DNA of 64,000 bases from Prosopocoilus inquinatus (taxonomy: Eukaryota; Arthropoda; Insecta; Coleoptera; Lucanidae): NCBI GenBank assembly GCA_036172665.1, contig JAYKNF010000014.1:348501-412500 (forward strand). The letters are read 5' to 3'. The notes below the pieces were generated by a model. The model did not search any database. It was not told where the DNA came from and worked only from the letters and a program-made list of their open reading frames with translations. Positions within the stretch are counted from its first letter, which is position 1, and each line of letters starts with the position of its first letter. Both the position numbers and the translations under genes were made by a program. Positions 53,731 through 63,283 of this stretch are shown piece after piece.

Positions 53731-56700
53731 CGTTGTTCCTGTGATGTATCTAATCGATCCTTACTCATCTATCATGTTATTTGACGTTTCGATGGACTCC
53801 AGTAACTCTGATGTGAGATACGACGTTTCAGGACGCAGCAGAAGCTGGAAATAGTATTAAACGAAACAACACGTATTAGCGTTGTTCCTGTGATGTATCT
53901 AATCGATCCTTACTCATCTATCATGTTATTTGACGTTTGGATGGACTCCAGTAACTAGGATGAGAGATACAAAGATTTCGGACGCAGCAGAAGCTGGAAA
54001 TAGTTTTGAACGAAACAACACCTATTAGCGTTGTTCCTGTGATGTATCTAAACGATCCTTACTTATCTAACATGTTATTTAACGTTTGGATACACTCCAG
54101 TAAGTCTGATGTGAGATACAAAGTTTTTGGACGCAGCAGGAGCTGGAAATAGTTTGAAACGAAACAACACGTATTAGCGTTGTTCCTGTGCTGTATCTAA
54201 TCGATCCTTACTTATCTATCATGTTATTTGACGTTTGGATGGACTCCAGTAACCCTGACGTGAGCTACGAAGTTCTCGGACGCAGCAGAAGCTGGAAATA
54301 GTTTTAAACGAAACAACACGCATTAGCGTTGTTCCTGTGATGTATCTAATCGATCCTTACTCATCTATCATGTTATTTGGGGTTACGATGGACTCCAGTA
54401 ACTTAGATGTGAGATACGAAGTTCTCGGACGCAGCTGAAGCTAGAAATAGTTTTAAACGAAACAACACGTATTAGCGTTGTTCCTGTGCTGTATCTAATC
54501 GATCCTTACTTATCTATCATGTTATTTGACGTTTGGATGGACTCCAGTAACTTAGATGTGAGATACGAAGTTCTCGGACCCAGCTGAAGCTAGAAATAGT
54601 TTTAAACGAAACAACACGCATTAGCGTTGTTCCTGTGCTGTATCTAATCGATACTTACTTATCTATCATGTTATTTGACGTTTCGATGGACTCCAGTAAC
54701 TCTGATGTGAGATACAAAATTTTTGGACGCAGCAGGAGCTGGAAATAGTTTTAAACGAAACAACACGTATTAGCGTTGTTCCTGTGCTGTATCTAATCGA
54801 TCCTTACTTATCTATCATGTTATTTGACGTTTGGATTAACTCCAGTAACTCTGATGTGAGATACGACGTTTTCGGACGCAGCAGAAGCTGGAAATAGTTT
54901 TAAACGAAACAACACGTATTAGCGTTGTTCCTGTGATGTATCTAATCGATCCTTACTCATCTATCATGTTATTTGACGTTTGAGTGGACTCCAGTAACTC
55001 TGATGAGAGATACAAAGATTTCGGACGCAGCAGAAGCTGGAAATACTTTTGAACGATACACCACCTATTAGCGTTGTTCCTGTGATGTATCTAAACGATC
55101 CTTACTTATCTAACATGTTATTTGACGTTTGGATGGACTCCAGTGTGTCTGATGTGAGATACAAAGTTTTGGGACGCAGCAGGAGCTGGAAATAGTTTTA
55201 AACGAAACAACACGTATTAGCGTTGTTCCTGTGCTGTATCTAATCGATCCTTACTTATCTATCATGTTATTTGACGTTTGGATGGACTCCAGTAACCCTG
55301 ACGTGAGATACGAAGTTCTCGGACGCAGCAGAAGCTGGAAATAGTTTTAAACGAAGCAACAGGCATTAGCGTTGTTCCTGTGATGTATCTAATCGATCCT
55401 TACTCATCTATCATGTTATTTGACGTTTCGATGGACTCCAGTAACTCTGATGTGAGATACGACGTTTCCGGACGCAGCAGAAGCTGGAAATAGTATTAAA
55501 CGAAACAACACGTATTAGCGTTGTTCCTGTGATGTATCTAATCGATCCTTACTCATCTATCATGTTATTTGACGTTTGGATGGACTCCAGTAACTAGGAT
55601 GAGAGATACAAAGATTTCTTACGCAGCAGAAGCTGGAAATAGTTTTGAACGAAACAACACCTATTAGCGTTGTTCCTGTGATGTATCTAAACGATCCTTA
55701 CTTATCTAACATGTTATTTAACGTTTGGATACACTCCAGTAAGTCTGATGTGAGATACAAAGTTTTTGGACGCAGCAGGAGCTGGAAATAGTTTTAAACG
55801 AAACAACACGTATTAGCGTTGTTCCTGTGCTGTATCTAATCGATACTTACTTATCTATCATGTTATTTGACGTTTCGATGGACTCCAGTAACTCTGATGT
55901 GAGATACGAAGTTTTCGGACGCAGCAGAAGCTGGAAATAGTTTTAAACGAAACAACACGTATTAGCGTTGTTCCGGTGATGTATCTAATCGATCCTTACT
56001 CATCTATCATGTTATTTGACGTTTGGATGGACTCCAGTAACTCTGATGTGAGATACAAAGTTTTTGGACGCAGCAGGAGCTGGAAATAGTTTTAAACGAA
56101 ACAACACGTATTAGCGTTGTTCCTGTGCTGTATCTAATCGATCCTTACTTATCTATCATGTTATTTGACGTTTGGATGGACTCCAGTAACTCTGATGTGA
56201 GATACGACGTTTTCGGACGCAGCAGAAGCTGGAAATAGTTTTAAACGAAACAACACGCATTAGCGTTGTTCCTGTGATGTATCTAATCGATCCTTACTCA
56301 TCTATCATGTTATTTGACGTTTCGATGGACTCCAGTAACTCTGATGTGAGATACGACGTTTCCGGACGCAGCAGAAGCTGGAAATAGTATTAAACGAAAC
56401 AACACGTATTAGCGTTGTTCCTGTGATGTATCTAATCGATCCTTACTCATCTATCATGTTATTTGACGTTTGGATGGACTCCAGTAACTAGGATGAGAGA
56501 TACAAAGATTTCGGACGCAGCAGAAGCTGGAAATAGTTTTGAACGAAACAACACCTATTAGCGTTGTTCCTGTGATGTATCTAAACGATCCTTACTTATC
56601 TAACATGTTATTTAACTTTTGGATACACTCCAGTAAGTCTGATGTGAGATACAAAGTTTTTGGACGCAGCAGGAGCTGGAAATAGTTTTAAACGAAACAA

Positions 56701-59700
56701 CACGTATTAGCGTTGTTCCTGTGCTGTATCTAATCGATCCTTACTTATCTATCATGTTATTTGACGTTTGGATGGACTCCAGTAACCCTGACGTGAGATA
56801 CGAAGTTCTCGGACGCAGCAGAAGCTGGAAATAGTTTTAAACGAAACAACACGCATTAGCGTTGTTCCTGTGATGTATCTAATCGATCCTTACTCATCTA
56901 TCATGTTATTTGGCGTTACGATGGACTCCAGTAACTTAGATGTGAGATACGAAGTTCTCGGACGCAGCTGAAGCTAGAAATAGTTTTAAACGAAACAACA
57001 TGCATTAGCGTTGTTCCTGTGATGTATCTAATCGATCCTTACTTATCTATCATGTTATTTGACGTTTGGATGGACTCCAGTAACCCTGACTTGAGATACG
57101 AAGTTCTCGGACGCAGCCGAAGCTGGAAATAGTTTTAAACGAAACAACACGTATTAGCGTTGTTCCTGTGCTGTATCTAATCGATCCTTACTTATCTATC
57201 ATGTTATTTGGCGTTTCGATGGACTCCAGTAGCTCTGATGTGAGATACGACGTTTTCGGACGCAGCAGAAGCTGGAAATAGTTTTAAACGAAACAACACG
57301 CATTAGCGTTGTTCCTGTGATGTATCTAATCGATCCTTACTTAGCTACTATGTTATTTGACGTTTCGATGGACTCCAGTAACTCTAATGTGAGATACGAC
57401 GTTTTCGGACGCAGCAGAAGCTGGAAATAGTTTTAAACGAAACAACACGTATTAGCGTTGTTCCTGTGATGTATATAATCGATCCTTACTCATCTATCAT
57501 GTTATTTGACGTTTGGATGGACTCCAGTAACTCTGATGAGAAATACAAAGATTTCGTAAGCAGCAGAAGCTGGAAATAGTTTTGAACGAAACACCACTTA
57601 TTAGCGTTGTTCCTGTGATGTATCTAAACGATCCTTACTTATCTAACATGTTATTTGACGTTTGGATGGACTCCAGTAAGTCTGATGTGAGATACAAAGT
57701 TTTTGGACGCAGCAGGAGCTGGAAATAGTTTTAAACGAAACACCACGTATTAGCGTTGTTCCTGTGCTGTATCTAATCGATCCTTACTTATCTATTATGT
57801 TATTTGACGTTTGGATGGACTCCAGTAACCCTGACGTGAGATACGAAGTTCTCGGACGCAGCAGAAGCTGGAAATAGTTGTAAACGGAACAACACGTTTT
57901 AGCGTTGTTCCTGTGCTGTATCTAATCGATCCTTGCTTATCTATCATGTTATTTGACGTTTCGATGGGCTCCAGTAACTCTGATGTGAGATACGACGTTT
58001 TCGGACGCAGCAGAAGCTGGAAATAGTTTTAAACGAAACAACACGTTTAAGCGTTGTTCCTGTGCTGTATCTAATAGATCCTTACTTATCTATCATGTTA
58101 TTTGACGTTTCGATGGGCTCCAGTAACTCTGATGTGAGATACGACGTTTTCGGACGCAGCAGAAGCTGGAAATAGTTTTAAACGAAACAACACGCATTAG
58201 CGATGTTCCTGTGATGTATCTAATCGATCCTTACTTATCTATCATGTTATTTGACGTTTCGATGGGCTCCAGTAACTCTGATGTGAGATTCGACGTTTTC
58301 GGACGCAGCAGAAGCTGGAAATAGTTTTGAACGAAACAACACGCATTAGCGTTGTTCCTGTGCTGTATCTAATCGATCCTTACTTATCTATCATGATATT
58401 TGACATTTCGATGGACTCCAGTAACTCTGATGTGAGATACGACGTTTTCGGACGCAGCAGCAGCTGGAAATAGTTTTAAACGAAACAACACATATTAGCG
58501 TTGTTCCTGTAATGTATCTAATCGATCCTTACTCATCTATCATGTTATTTGCCGTTTGGATGGACTCCAGTAACTAGGATGAGAGATACAAAGATTTCTG
58601 ACGCAGCAGAAGCTGGAAATAGTTTTGAACGAAACAACACCTATCAGCGTTGTTCCTGTGATGTATCTAAACGATCCTTCCTTATCTAACATGTTATTTA
58701 ACGTGTGGATACACTCCAGTAAGTCTGATGTGAGATACAAAGTTTTTGGACGCAGCAGGAGCTGGAAATAGTTTTAAACGAAACAACACGTATTAGCGTT
58801 GTTCCTGTGATGTATCTAAACGATCCTTACTTATCTAACATGTTATTTGACGTTTGGATGGACTCCAGTGTGTCTGATGTGAGATAAAAAGTTTTGGGAC
58901 GCAGCAGGAGCTGGAAATAGTTTTAAACGAAACAACACATATTAGCGTTGTTCCTGTAATGTATCTAATCGATCCTTACTCATCTATCATGTTATTTGAC
59001 GTTTGGACAGACTCCAGTAACTCTGATGTGAGATACAAAGTTATCGGACGCAGCAGAAGCTGGAAATAGTTTTGAAGAAACAACACGTATTAGCGTTGTT
59101 CCTGTGATGTATCTAAACGATCCTTACTTATCTAACATGTTATTTGACGTTTGGATGGACTCCAGTAAGTCTGATGTGAGATACAAAGTTTTTGGACGCA
59201 GCAGGAGCTGGAAATAGTTTTAAACGAAACAACACGTATTAGCGTTGTTCCTGTGCTGTATCTAATCGATACTTACTTACCTATCATGTTATTTGACGTT
59301 TCGATGGACTCCAGTAACTCTGATATGAGATACGAAGTTTTCGGACGCAGCAGAAGCTGGAAATAGTTTTAAACGAAACAACACGTATTAGCGTTGTTCC
59401 TGTGATGTATCTAATCGATCCTTACTCATCTATCATGTTATTTGACGTTTGGATGGACTCCATTAACTCTGATGTGAGATACAAAGTTTTTGGACGCAGC
59501 AGGAGCTGGAAATAGTTTTAAACGAAACAACACGTATTAGCGTTGTTCCTGTGCTGTATCTAATCGATCCTTACTTATCTATCATGTTATTTGACGTTTG
59601 GATGGACTCCAGTAACTCTGATGTGAGATACGACGTTTTCGGACGCAGCAGAAGCTGGAAATAGTTTTAAACGAAACAACACGTATTAGCGTTGTTCCTG

Positions 59701-59963
59701 TGATGTATCTAATCGATCCTTACTCATCTATGATGTTATTTGACGTTTGGGTGGACTCCAGTAACTCTGATGAGAGATACAAAGATTTAGGACGCAGCAG
59801 AAGCTGGAAATAATTCTGAACGATACACCACCTATTAGCGTTGTTCCTGTGATGTATCTAAACGATCCTTACTTATCTAACATGTTATTTGACGTTTGGA
59901 TGGACTCCATTAACTCTGATGTGAGATACAAAGTTTTTGTACGCAGCAGGAGCTGGAAATAGT
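53731..59963 (-). repeat. rDNA-proximal end of the satellite array
   Basis: Inverted monomers of mixed subfamilies. Segments resemble earlier right-arm blocks, for example 54,960-55,620 against 39,630-40,290. A single-base loss gives TTTTGAAGAAAC near 59,078. The final monomers carry private changes (CCATTAACTC near 59,460 and 59,906, AATAATTCTGAACG near 59,811, TTTTTGTACGCAGC near 59,935), as often seen at array edges. The array ends at 59,963. Confidence 0.8.
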
Positions 59964-60089
59964 GCAGAACTGAAAGGCGAGAGACCGCGAAAGGCAGCAG
60001 CCGGAGCGCTGACGAAATGTCTAATCGACGGGACGCCTGTAGCGCACTAGGGTTCGGTGCGTGTCGCCGTTACGAGAGAGGGTGTGTTT

Positions 60090-60110
60090 TAAAGCTGTAG
60101 TCGAGCTTTA
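60090..60110 (+). other. Spacer hairpin
   Basis: TAAAGCT (60,090-60,096) and AGCTTTA (60,104-60,110) form a perfect 7-bp stem with a 7-nt loop. It is not followed by a T-run, so it is not a standard terminator. Its role is unknown. Confidence 0.6.
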
Positions 60111-60412
60111 GTAGTTTAGAGAGTTTCGGAGAGAAGAGGGAGTCGGAAGGCCGGCGGCGGATCGAGTGGCGCTGGGGCAGTGCGAGACATCTCCGACCAA
60201 GTCGGGTGAGTTTCCCGCCAGGCCGCCCAAGGTGGCCGCCGGCGTGTGCTTCCGTGCGCGTTTTAACGGACAGAGTTCAGGCGGCTGAGTGCACGACGAG
60301 CACTAGCGCGACTAGTACCAAGTTCCGGCGTCCGGCGAGCCGGGCCGGCGAGAGCACGAGAGCGGCGCGCGGGCTACCGTCCCGGGGAAAGGTGCAGCCG
60401 TGAAAGGCGCAG

Positions 60413-60464
60413 CGAGTACCTATGCCCGACGGCCTCAGGGACCGTCGGGTACAAGAGTCGGCTT
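60413..60464 (+). repeat. Spacer motif shared with ITS2, ITS1 copy
   Basis: CGAGTACCTATGCCCG (60,413-60,428) and GGGTACAAGAGTCGGCTT (60,447-60,464) flank a stem in which CCCGACGG pairs with CCGTCGGG. Both flanking pieces occur identically, in the same order and strand, in ITS2. Confidence 0.85.
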
Positions 60465-60809
60465 CTGGTCAAGCCACCACGGCGGAAGTCGCCCTAACCG
60501 GGAACAGAGCGCGCCCCCGGCCTCGTCGCCCGTCAGTACCGCGTCTCCAGTGGGACGGCGGGAACGTCGCGATCTGCGCAAGTCGGCGCCCGCCGCCGAC
60601 AGTCCGTTGTGCGTCTTGCCTGTGCCACGGAGAGCTCCCCCCCTCCTCCTACGAGGGAGGTAGAGGTAGAGGGAGCGAGGGCGACGCATGTAGCGGCTGT
60701 CGCGTCCGAGAGCGCGACGCCGCCGGCTCGCTAGCCTGGCACAGGGCGCGCTGAGCGGGGACCGTGAGTACTCAGTCTCGGCGCGCGTCTATAAGAGACC
60801 GCCTTACCT

Positions 60810-60847
60810 CGGTTAAAGCGCGGGGCGTTCAGTCGCTCCGCTAACCG
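60810..60847 (+). other. Hairpin near the 3' end of ITS1
   Basis: CGGTT and AGCG on the left pair with CGCT and AACCG on the right, giving 5 + 4 bp with an AA bulge. Such stems are usual in pre-rRNA spacers and may help processing; that role is inferred. Confidence 0.5.
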
Positions 60848-60953
60848 ACGGTGGTGAAAGTTTGAAATCTCCGATTAGGACGAACCGCGCAAGTTTGGCC
60901 CGGGGACCCGCGAGGGATCTCGTCGGGGTCGCGCGGCGAGTCGTACGAAAAGA

Positions 60954-61112
60954 TTACCCTGAACGGTGGATCACTCGGCTCGTGGGTCGATGAAGAACGC
61001 AGCTAATTGCGCGTCAAACTGTGAACTGCAGGACACATGAACATCGACATTTCGAACGCACATTGCGGTCCTCGGATACTGTTCCCGGACCACTCCTGGC
61101 TGAGGGTCGTTT
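60954..61112 (+). rRNA. 5.8S ribosomal RNA
   Basis: This is the 5.8S rRNA, part of the large ribosomal subunit, normally released from the Pol I precursor. The hallmark GGATCACTCGGCTCGTGGG (from 60,967), GATGAAGAACGCAGC, GTGAACTGCAGGACACATG and GAACATCGACATTTCGAACGC are all present in order. The length of about 159 nt is normal. The 3' end CTGAGGGTCG can pair with CGACCTCAG at the 5' end of 28S (62,048), the expected 5.8S-28S contact. There is no separate 2S piece of the dipteran kind. Ends are accurate only to a few bases. It looks intact. The odd point is its context: no 18S gene lies upstream before the satellite. Confidence 0.96.
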
Positions 61113-61204
61113 CGATAATTTAGAACGCCCGGTCGTTGCGACGACGTCGGGGCTAATAATGGGGTGATTAATTCGCCGAGGAGTTCAAGCCGTTAGTGGG
61201 GCAC

Positions 61205-61228
61205 GGGAACGCTCCGTAGGAGCGTCCC
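61205..61228 (+). other. ITS2 hairpin
   Basis: GGG, a bulged A, then ACGCTCC pair with GGAGCGT and CCC around a 3-nt GTA loop, giving 10 pairs. It is a strong local stem typical of folded spacer RNA. Confidence 0.65.
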
Positions 61229-61524
61229 ATCTCCGCCGCTTTCGAGCCCTGGCGTTCCCCGAAAACACGCCACGGCGCCCAGCGGTCAGCTCGACCGCGG
61301 CGCCCGGTGCGACGTAGAAGCCGGCCAGCCGGCGTTGCTCGGTCCATTCGAGCAGCAGACGGTCGAAGGCGACGTGTCATAGACTGCCGCTCCGCTGACC
61401 GCCCACCGAATCTCGGCAGAGGCGAAGAGGAGTGAGAGCCTGTCTGAGACGTCGGACCTGAGCGCTCCGTATCGTGACCGGCACGCCAGCCGGACTTATA
61501 ATTGTCTAGCGTCACGGAGCGTAG

Positions 61525-61555
61525 AGCGAGCCGCTCCGCTTGCGGTGGGCTCGCT
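61525..61555 (+). other. ITS2 hairpin
   Basis: AGCGAGCC (61,525-61,532) and GGCTCGCT (61,548-61,555) form a perfect 8-bp stem, with further CCGC/GCGG complementarity inside the loop. Confidence 0.6.
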
Positions 61556-61744
61556 CGAGCGTGCGATTCTTATTAGACGTCCTAGAGCGTCCCTCCTCTT
61601 AGCTCCGTGCCACCGGCTGCTCGGATCCCGCCCGAAGGTGTGCGGCGTCTTGGGGAGTAGTTGCGCCCGCAATCCTCGTCCCGGGGTGATGGAGCACGCC
61701 GCGGAGAAGGTAGGGCTCCCGACCCCGCCCGCAGAGAACCACGT

Positions 61745-61811
61745 CGAGTACCTATGCCCGGGCGTGTAGAGACGCGCTAACGCCGTCCCCCCTGGGTACA
61801 AGAGTCGGCTT
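61745..61811 (+). repeat. Spacer motif shared with ITS1, ITS2 copy
   Basis: CGAGTACCTATGCCCG (61,745-61,760) and GGGTACAAGAGTCGGCTT (61,794-61,811) are identical to the ITS1 pieces. The sequence between them differs and is 33 instead of 18 bases. The closing complementarity CCCGGG/CCTGGG is kept in changed form. Confidence 0.85.
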
Positions 61812-62045
61812 TCGTGGTCCTGTAGTGGTGGCGCCGTGCGAGCTCGGCCGTAACGCGTCGATAAGGCTTCTCCGGATCCTTTAGATGCAGACGAGTGCGG
61901 CCGCGGGTACACGATCTCTCCCGCGACGTCCGGCCTCTCTGAGGCGGCGGAGCAGGCCCGCAGTAGGTACGTCGAGCGATCGAGGAGGTGTGTATGTTTA
62001 CCAGACCGAGCGCTCCGTGAGAAATTGGAAAGCTAGCGAAAGTTT

Positions 62046-62395
62046 CTCGACCTCAGTGCAGGAGAGACTACCCGCTGAATTTAAGCATATTATTAAGCGG
62101 AGGAAAAGAAACTAACTAGGATTCCCTCAGTAGCGGCGAGCGAACAGGGAAGAGCCCAGCACCGAATCCCGCGGCCGGCAACGGCCGCAGGGAAATGTGG
62201 TGTTAGGGAGGATCCGCCATCCCGAGCCCGCGGGGCCAGTCCAAGTCCTTCTTGAACGGGGCCACTTACCCAGAGAGGGTGCCAGGCCCGTAGGGACGGC
62301 CTCCGGAAGCGGGAGGATCTCTCCTCAGAGTCGGGTTGCTTGAGAGTGCAGCCCTAAGTGGGTGGTAAACTCCATCTAAGGCTAAACATGACCAC

Positions 62396-62437
<42 letters not shown>

Positions 62438-63230
62438 AACTTTGAAGAGAGAGTTCAAGAGTACGTGAAACCGTTCAGGGGTAAACCTGAGAAACCCGAA
62501 AGTTCGAACGGGGAGATTCAACCGCGTGTCGCGTTCGGTCGAGCTGTTGATCGGCGACGGTTGGCGCTCGCGCCAGACCGCGCTGTCCGCCCGCCGTCCG
62601 GCACGAACGCGTGCACTTCTCCCCTTGTAGGACGTCGCGACCCGTTTGGCGCCGGCCTAAGGACTGCGGTGGAGACCGCGCGCGCCCGTCGCGCTCGGAC
62701 CCGCTCCCTCCCGGCCGGCACGACAGACGGTACGAAAGAGGCGTTGGGCCGCGATCAGCTCGCGTTCGGCCCGCCGCAAGCGCGGCGCGGACGGCAAACC
62801 CGGCGTCCGGACCGAGTGCCGGACCCGGACCCGCCCGGCTGCTGGCGGCGGTGTTCTCGGACAGACCCAAGGCGCGCCCGTCGGCGACGCTATAGCTTCG
62901 GGTACTTTCAGGACCCGTCTTGAAACACGGACCAAGGAGTCTAGCATGTGCGCGAGTCATTGGGATGCAACTAAACCTAAAGGCGAAATGAAAGTGAAGG
63001 TCCGCCTCGCGCGGACCGAGGGAGGATGGGCCCGCCCAAGGGGGGCCCCGCACTCCCGGGGCGTCTCGTTCTCATCGCGAGATGAGGCGCACCCAGAGCG
63101 TACACGCTGGGACCCGAAAGATGGTGAACTATGCCTGGTCAGGACGAAGTCAGGGGAAACCCTGATGGAGGTCCGTAGCGATTCTGACGTGCAAATCGAT
63201 CGTCGGAACTGGGTATAGGGGCGAAAGACT

Positions 63231-63283
<53 letters not shown>

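Larger units (their letters stand above)
1..59963. repeat. 149-bp satellite DNA array, about 400 monomers
   Basis: The landmark GTCC that follows CTGCTGC recurs at 1, 150, 299 and 448, fixing the period at 149 bp, and the same landmarks run without unique sequence to 59,963. In + orientation a monomer reads, in order: GTCC-AAAAC, a CATCAGAG-type block, TACTGGAGTCC, AACGTCAAATAACATG, AGTAAGGATCG, TTAGATAC, CACAGGAACAACGCTAAT, GTGTTGTTTCG, AACTATTTCCAGC. Because 149 is not a multiple of three, each copy shifts the reading frame, so no frame stays open past one or two monomers; this argues for non-coding DNA. Copies differ by point changes and rare small deletions. The array is already in progress at base 1, so its true left end is outside the window. 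I do not recognise the family by name. A centromeric, pericentromeric or nucleolus-organiser satellite are all possible; adjacency to rDNA favours the last. Confidence 0.97.
39599..59963 (-). repeat. Right arm of the satellite array, inverted orientation
   Basis: From 39,599 every monomer reads as the reverse complement of the left arm, for example CTGGAAATAG for CTATTTCCAG. The arm holds about 137 monomer lengths and shares variant subfamilies with the left arm, but in its own order, so the arms are related but not a perfect palindrome. It ends within a monomer at CTGGAAATAGT (59,963), where GC-rich rDNA spacer begins. No inserted sequence is seen inside it. Confidence 0.95.
59964..60953 (+). 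other. GC-rich rDNA spacer upstream of 5.8S, probably ITS1
   Basis: This 990-bp stretch lies between the satellite and 5.8S. Its 3' part must be ITS1 by position. It is GC-rich, has no long credible gene, and contains hairpins (60,090-60,110 and 60,810-60,847) and a motif shared with ITS2. I looked for 18S, including the highly conserved 18S 3' end that should precede ITS1, and did not find it. The 5' part could be ITS1, or a fused external spacer left after loss of 18S. Open frames on both strands here overlap each other and lack recognisable domains, so I do not call genes. Confidence 0.7.
61113..62045 (+). other. Internal transcribed spacer 2 (ITS2)
   Basis: ITS2 is defined by its position between 5.8S and 28S and is about 930 bp. 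It is GC-rich with several clear helices. One is at 61,205-61,228, with ACGCTCC and GGAGCGT around a GTA loop; another is at 61,525-61,555, with AGCGAGCC pairing GGCTCGCT. It also carries the second copy of the motif shared with ITS1. Open frames in both strands follow from its high GC content and are not genes. Confidence 0.92.

Noticed and set aside
1..59963. CRISPR array
   Set aside because: The repeats are contiguous 149-bp monomers with no unique spacers, and the neighbouring genes are eukaryotic rDNA.
1..59963. CENP-B box in the monomer (TTTCGTTTAAAAC region)
   Set aside because: The first half resembles TTCG-N4-A, but the required CGGG is replaced by CTAT, so the core is not met.
1..59963. 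Transposable element inserted in the array
   Set aside because: All breaks found join monomer to monomer. There is no foreign sequence, poly(A) tail, terminal repeat or target-site duplication.
60781..60800. Pol I promoter at TCTATAAGAGACC
   Set aside because: It lies only about 160 bp before 5.8S, inside ITS1 by position; a TATA-like string alone is not evidence of a promoter.
59964..60953. 18S rRNA gene upstream of 5.8S
   Set aside because: No conserved 18S segment, including its 3' end, is visible on either strand, and 990 bp is too short for a full gene.
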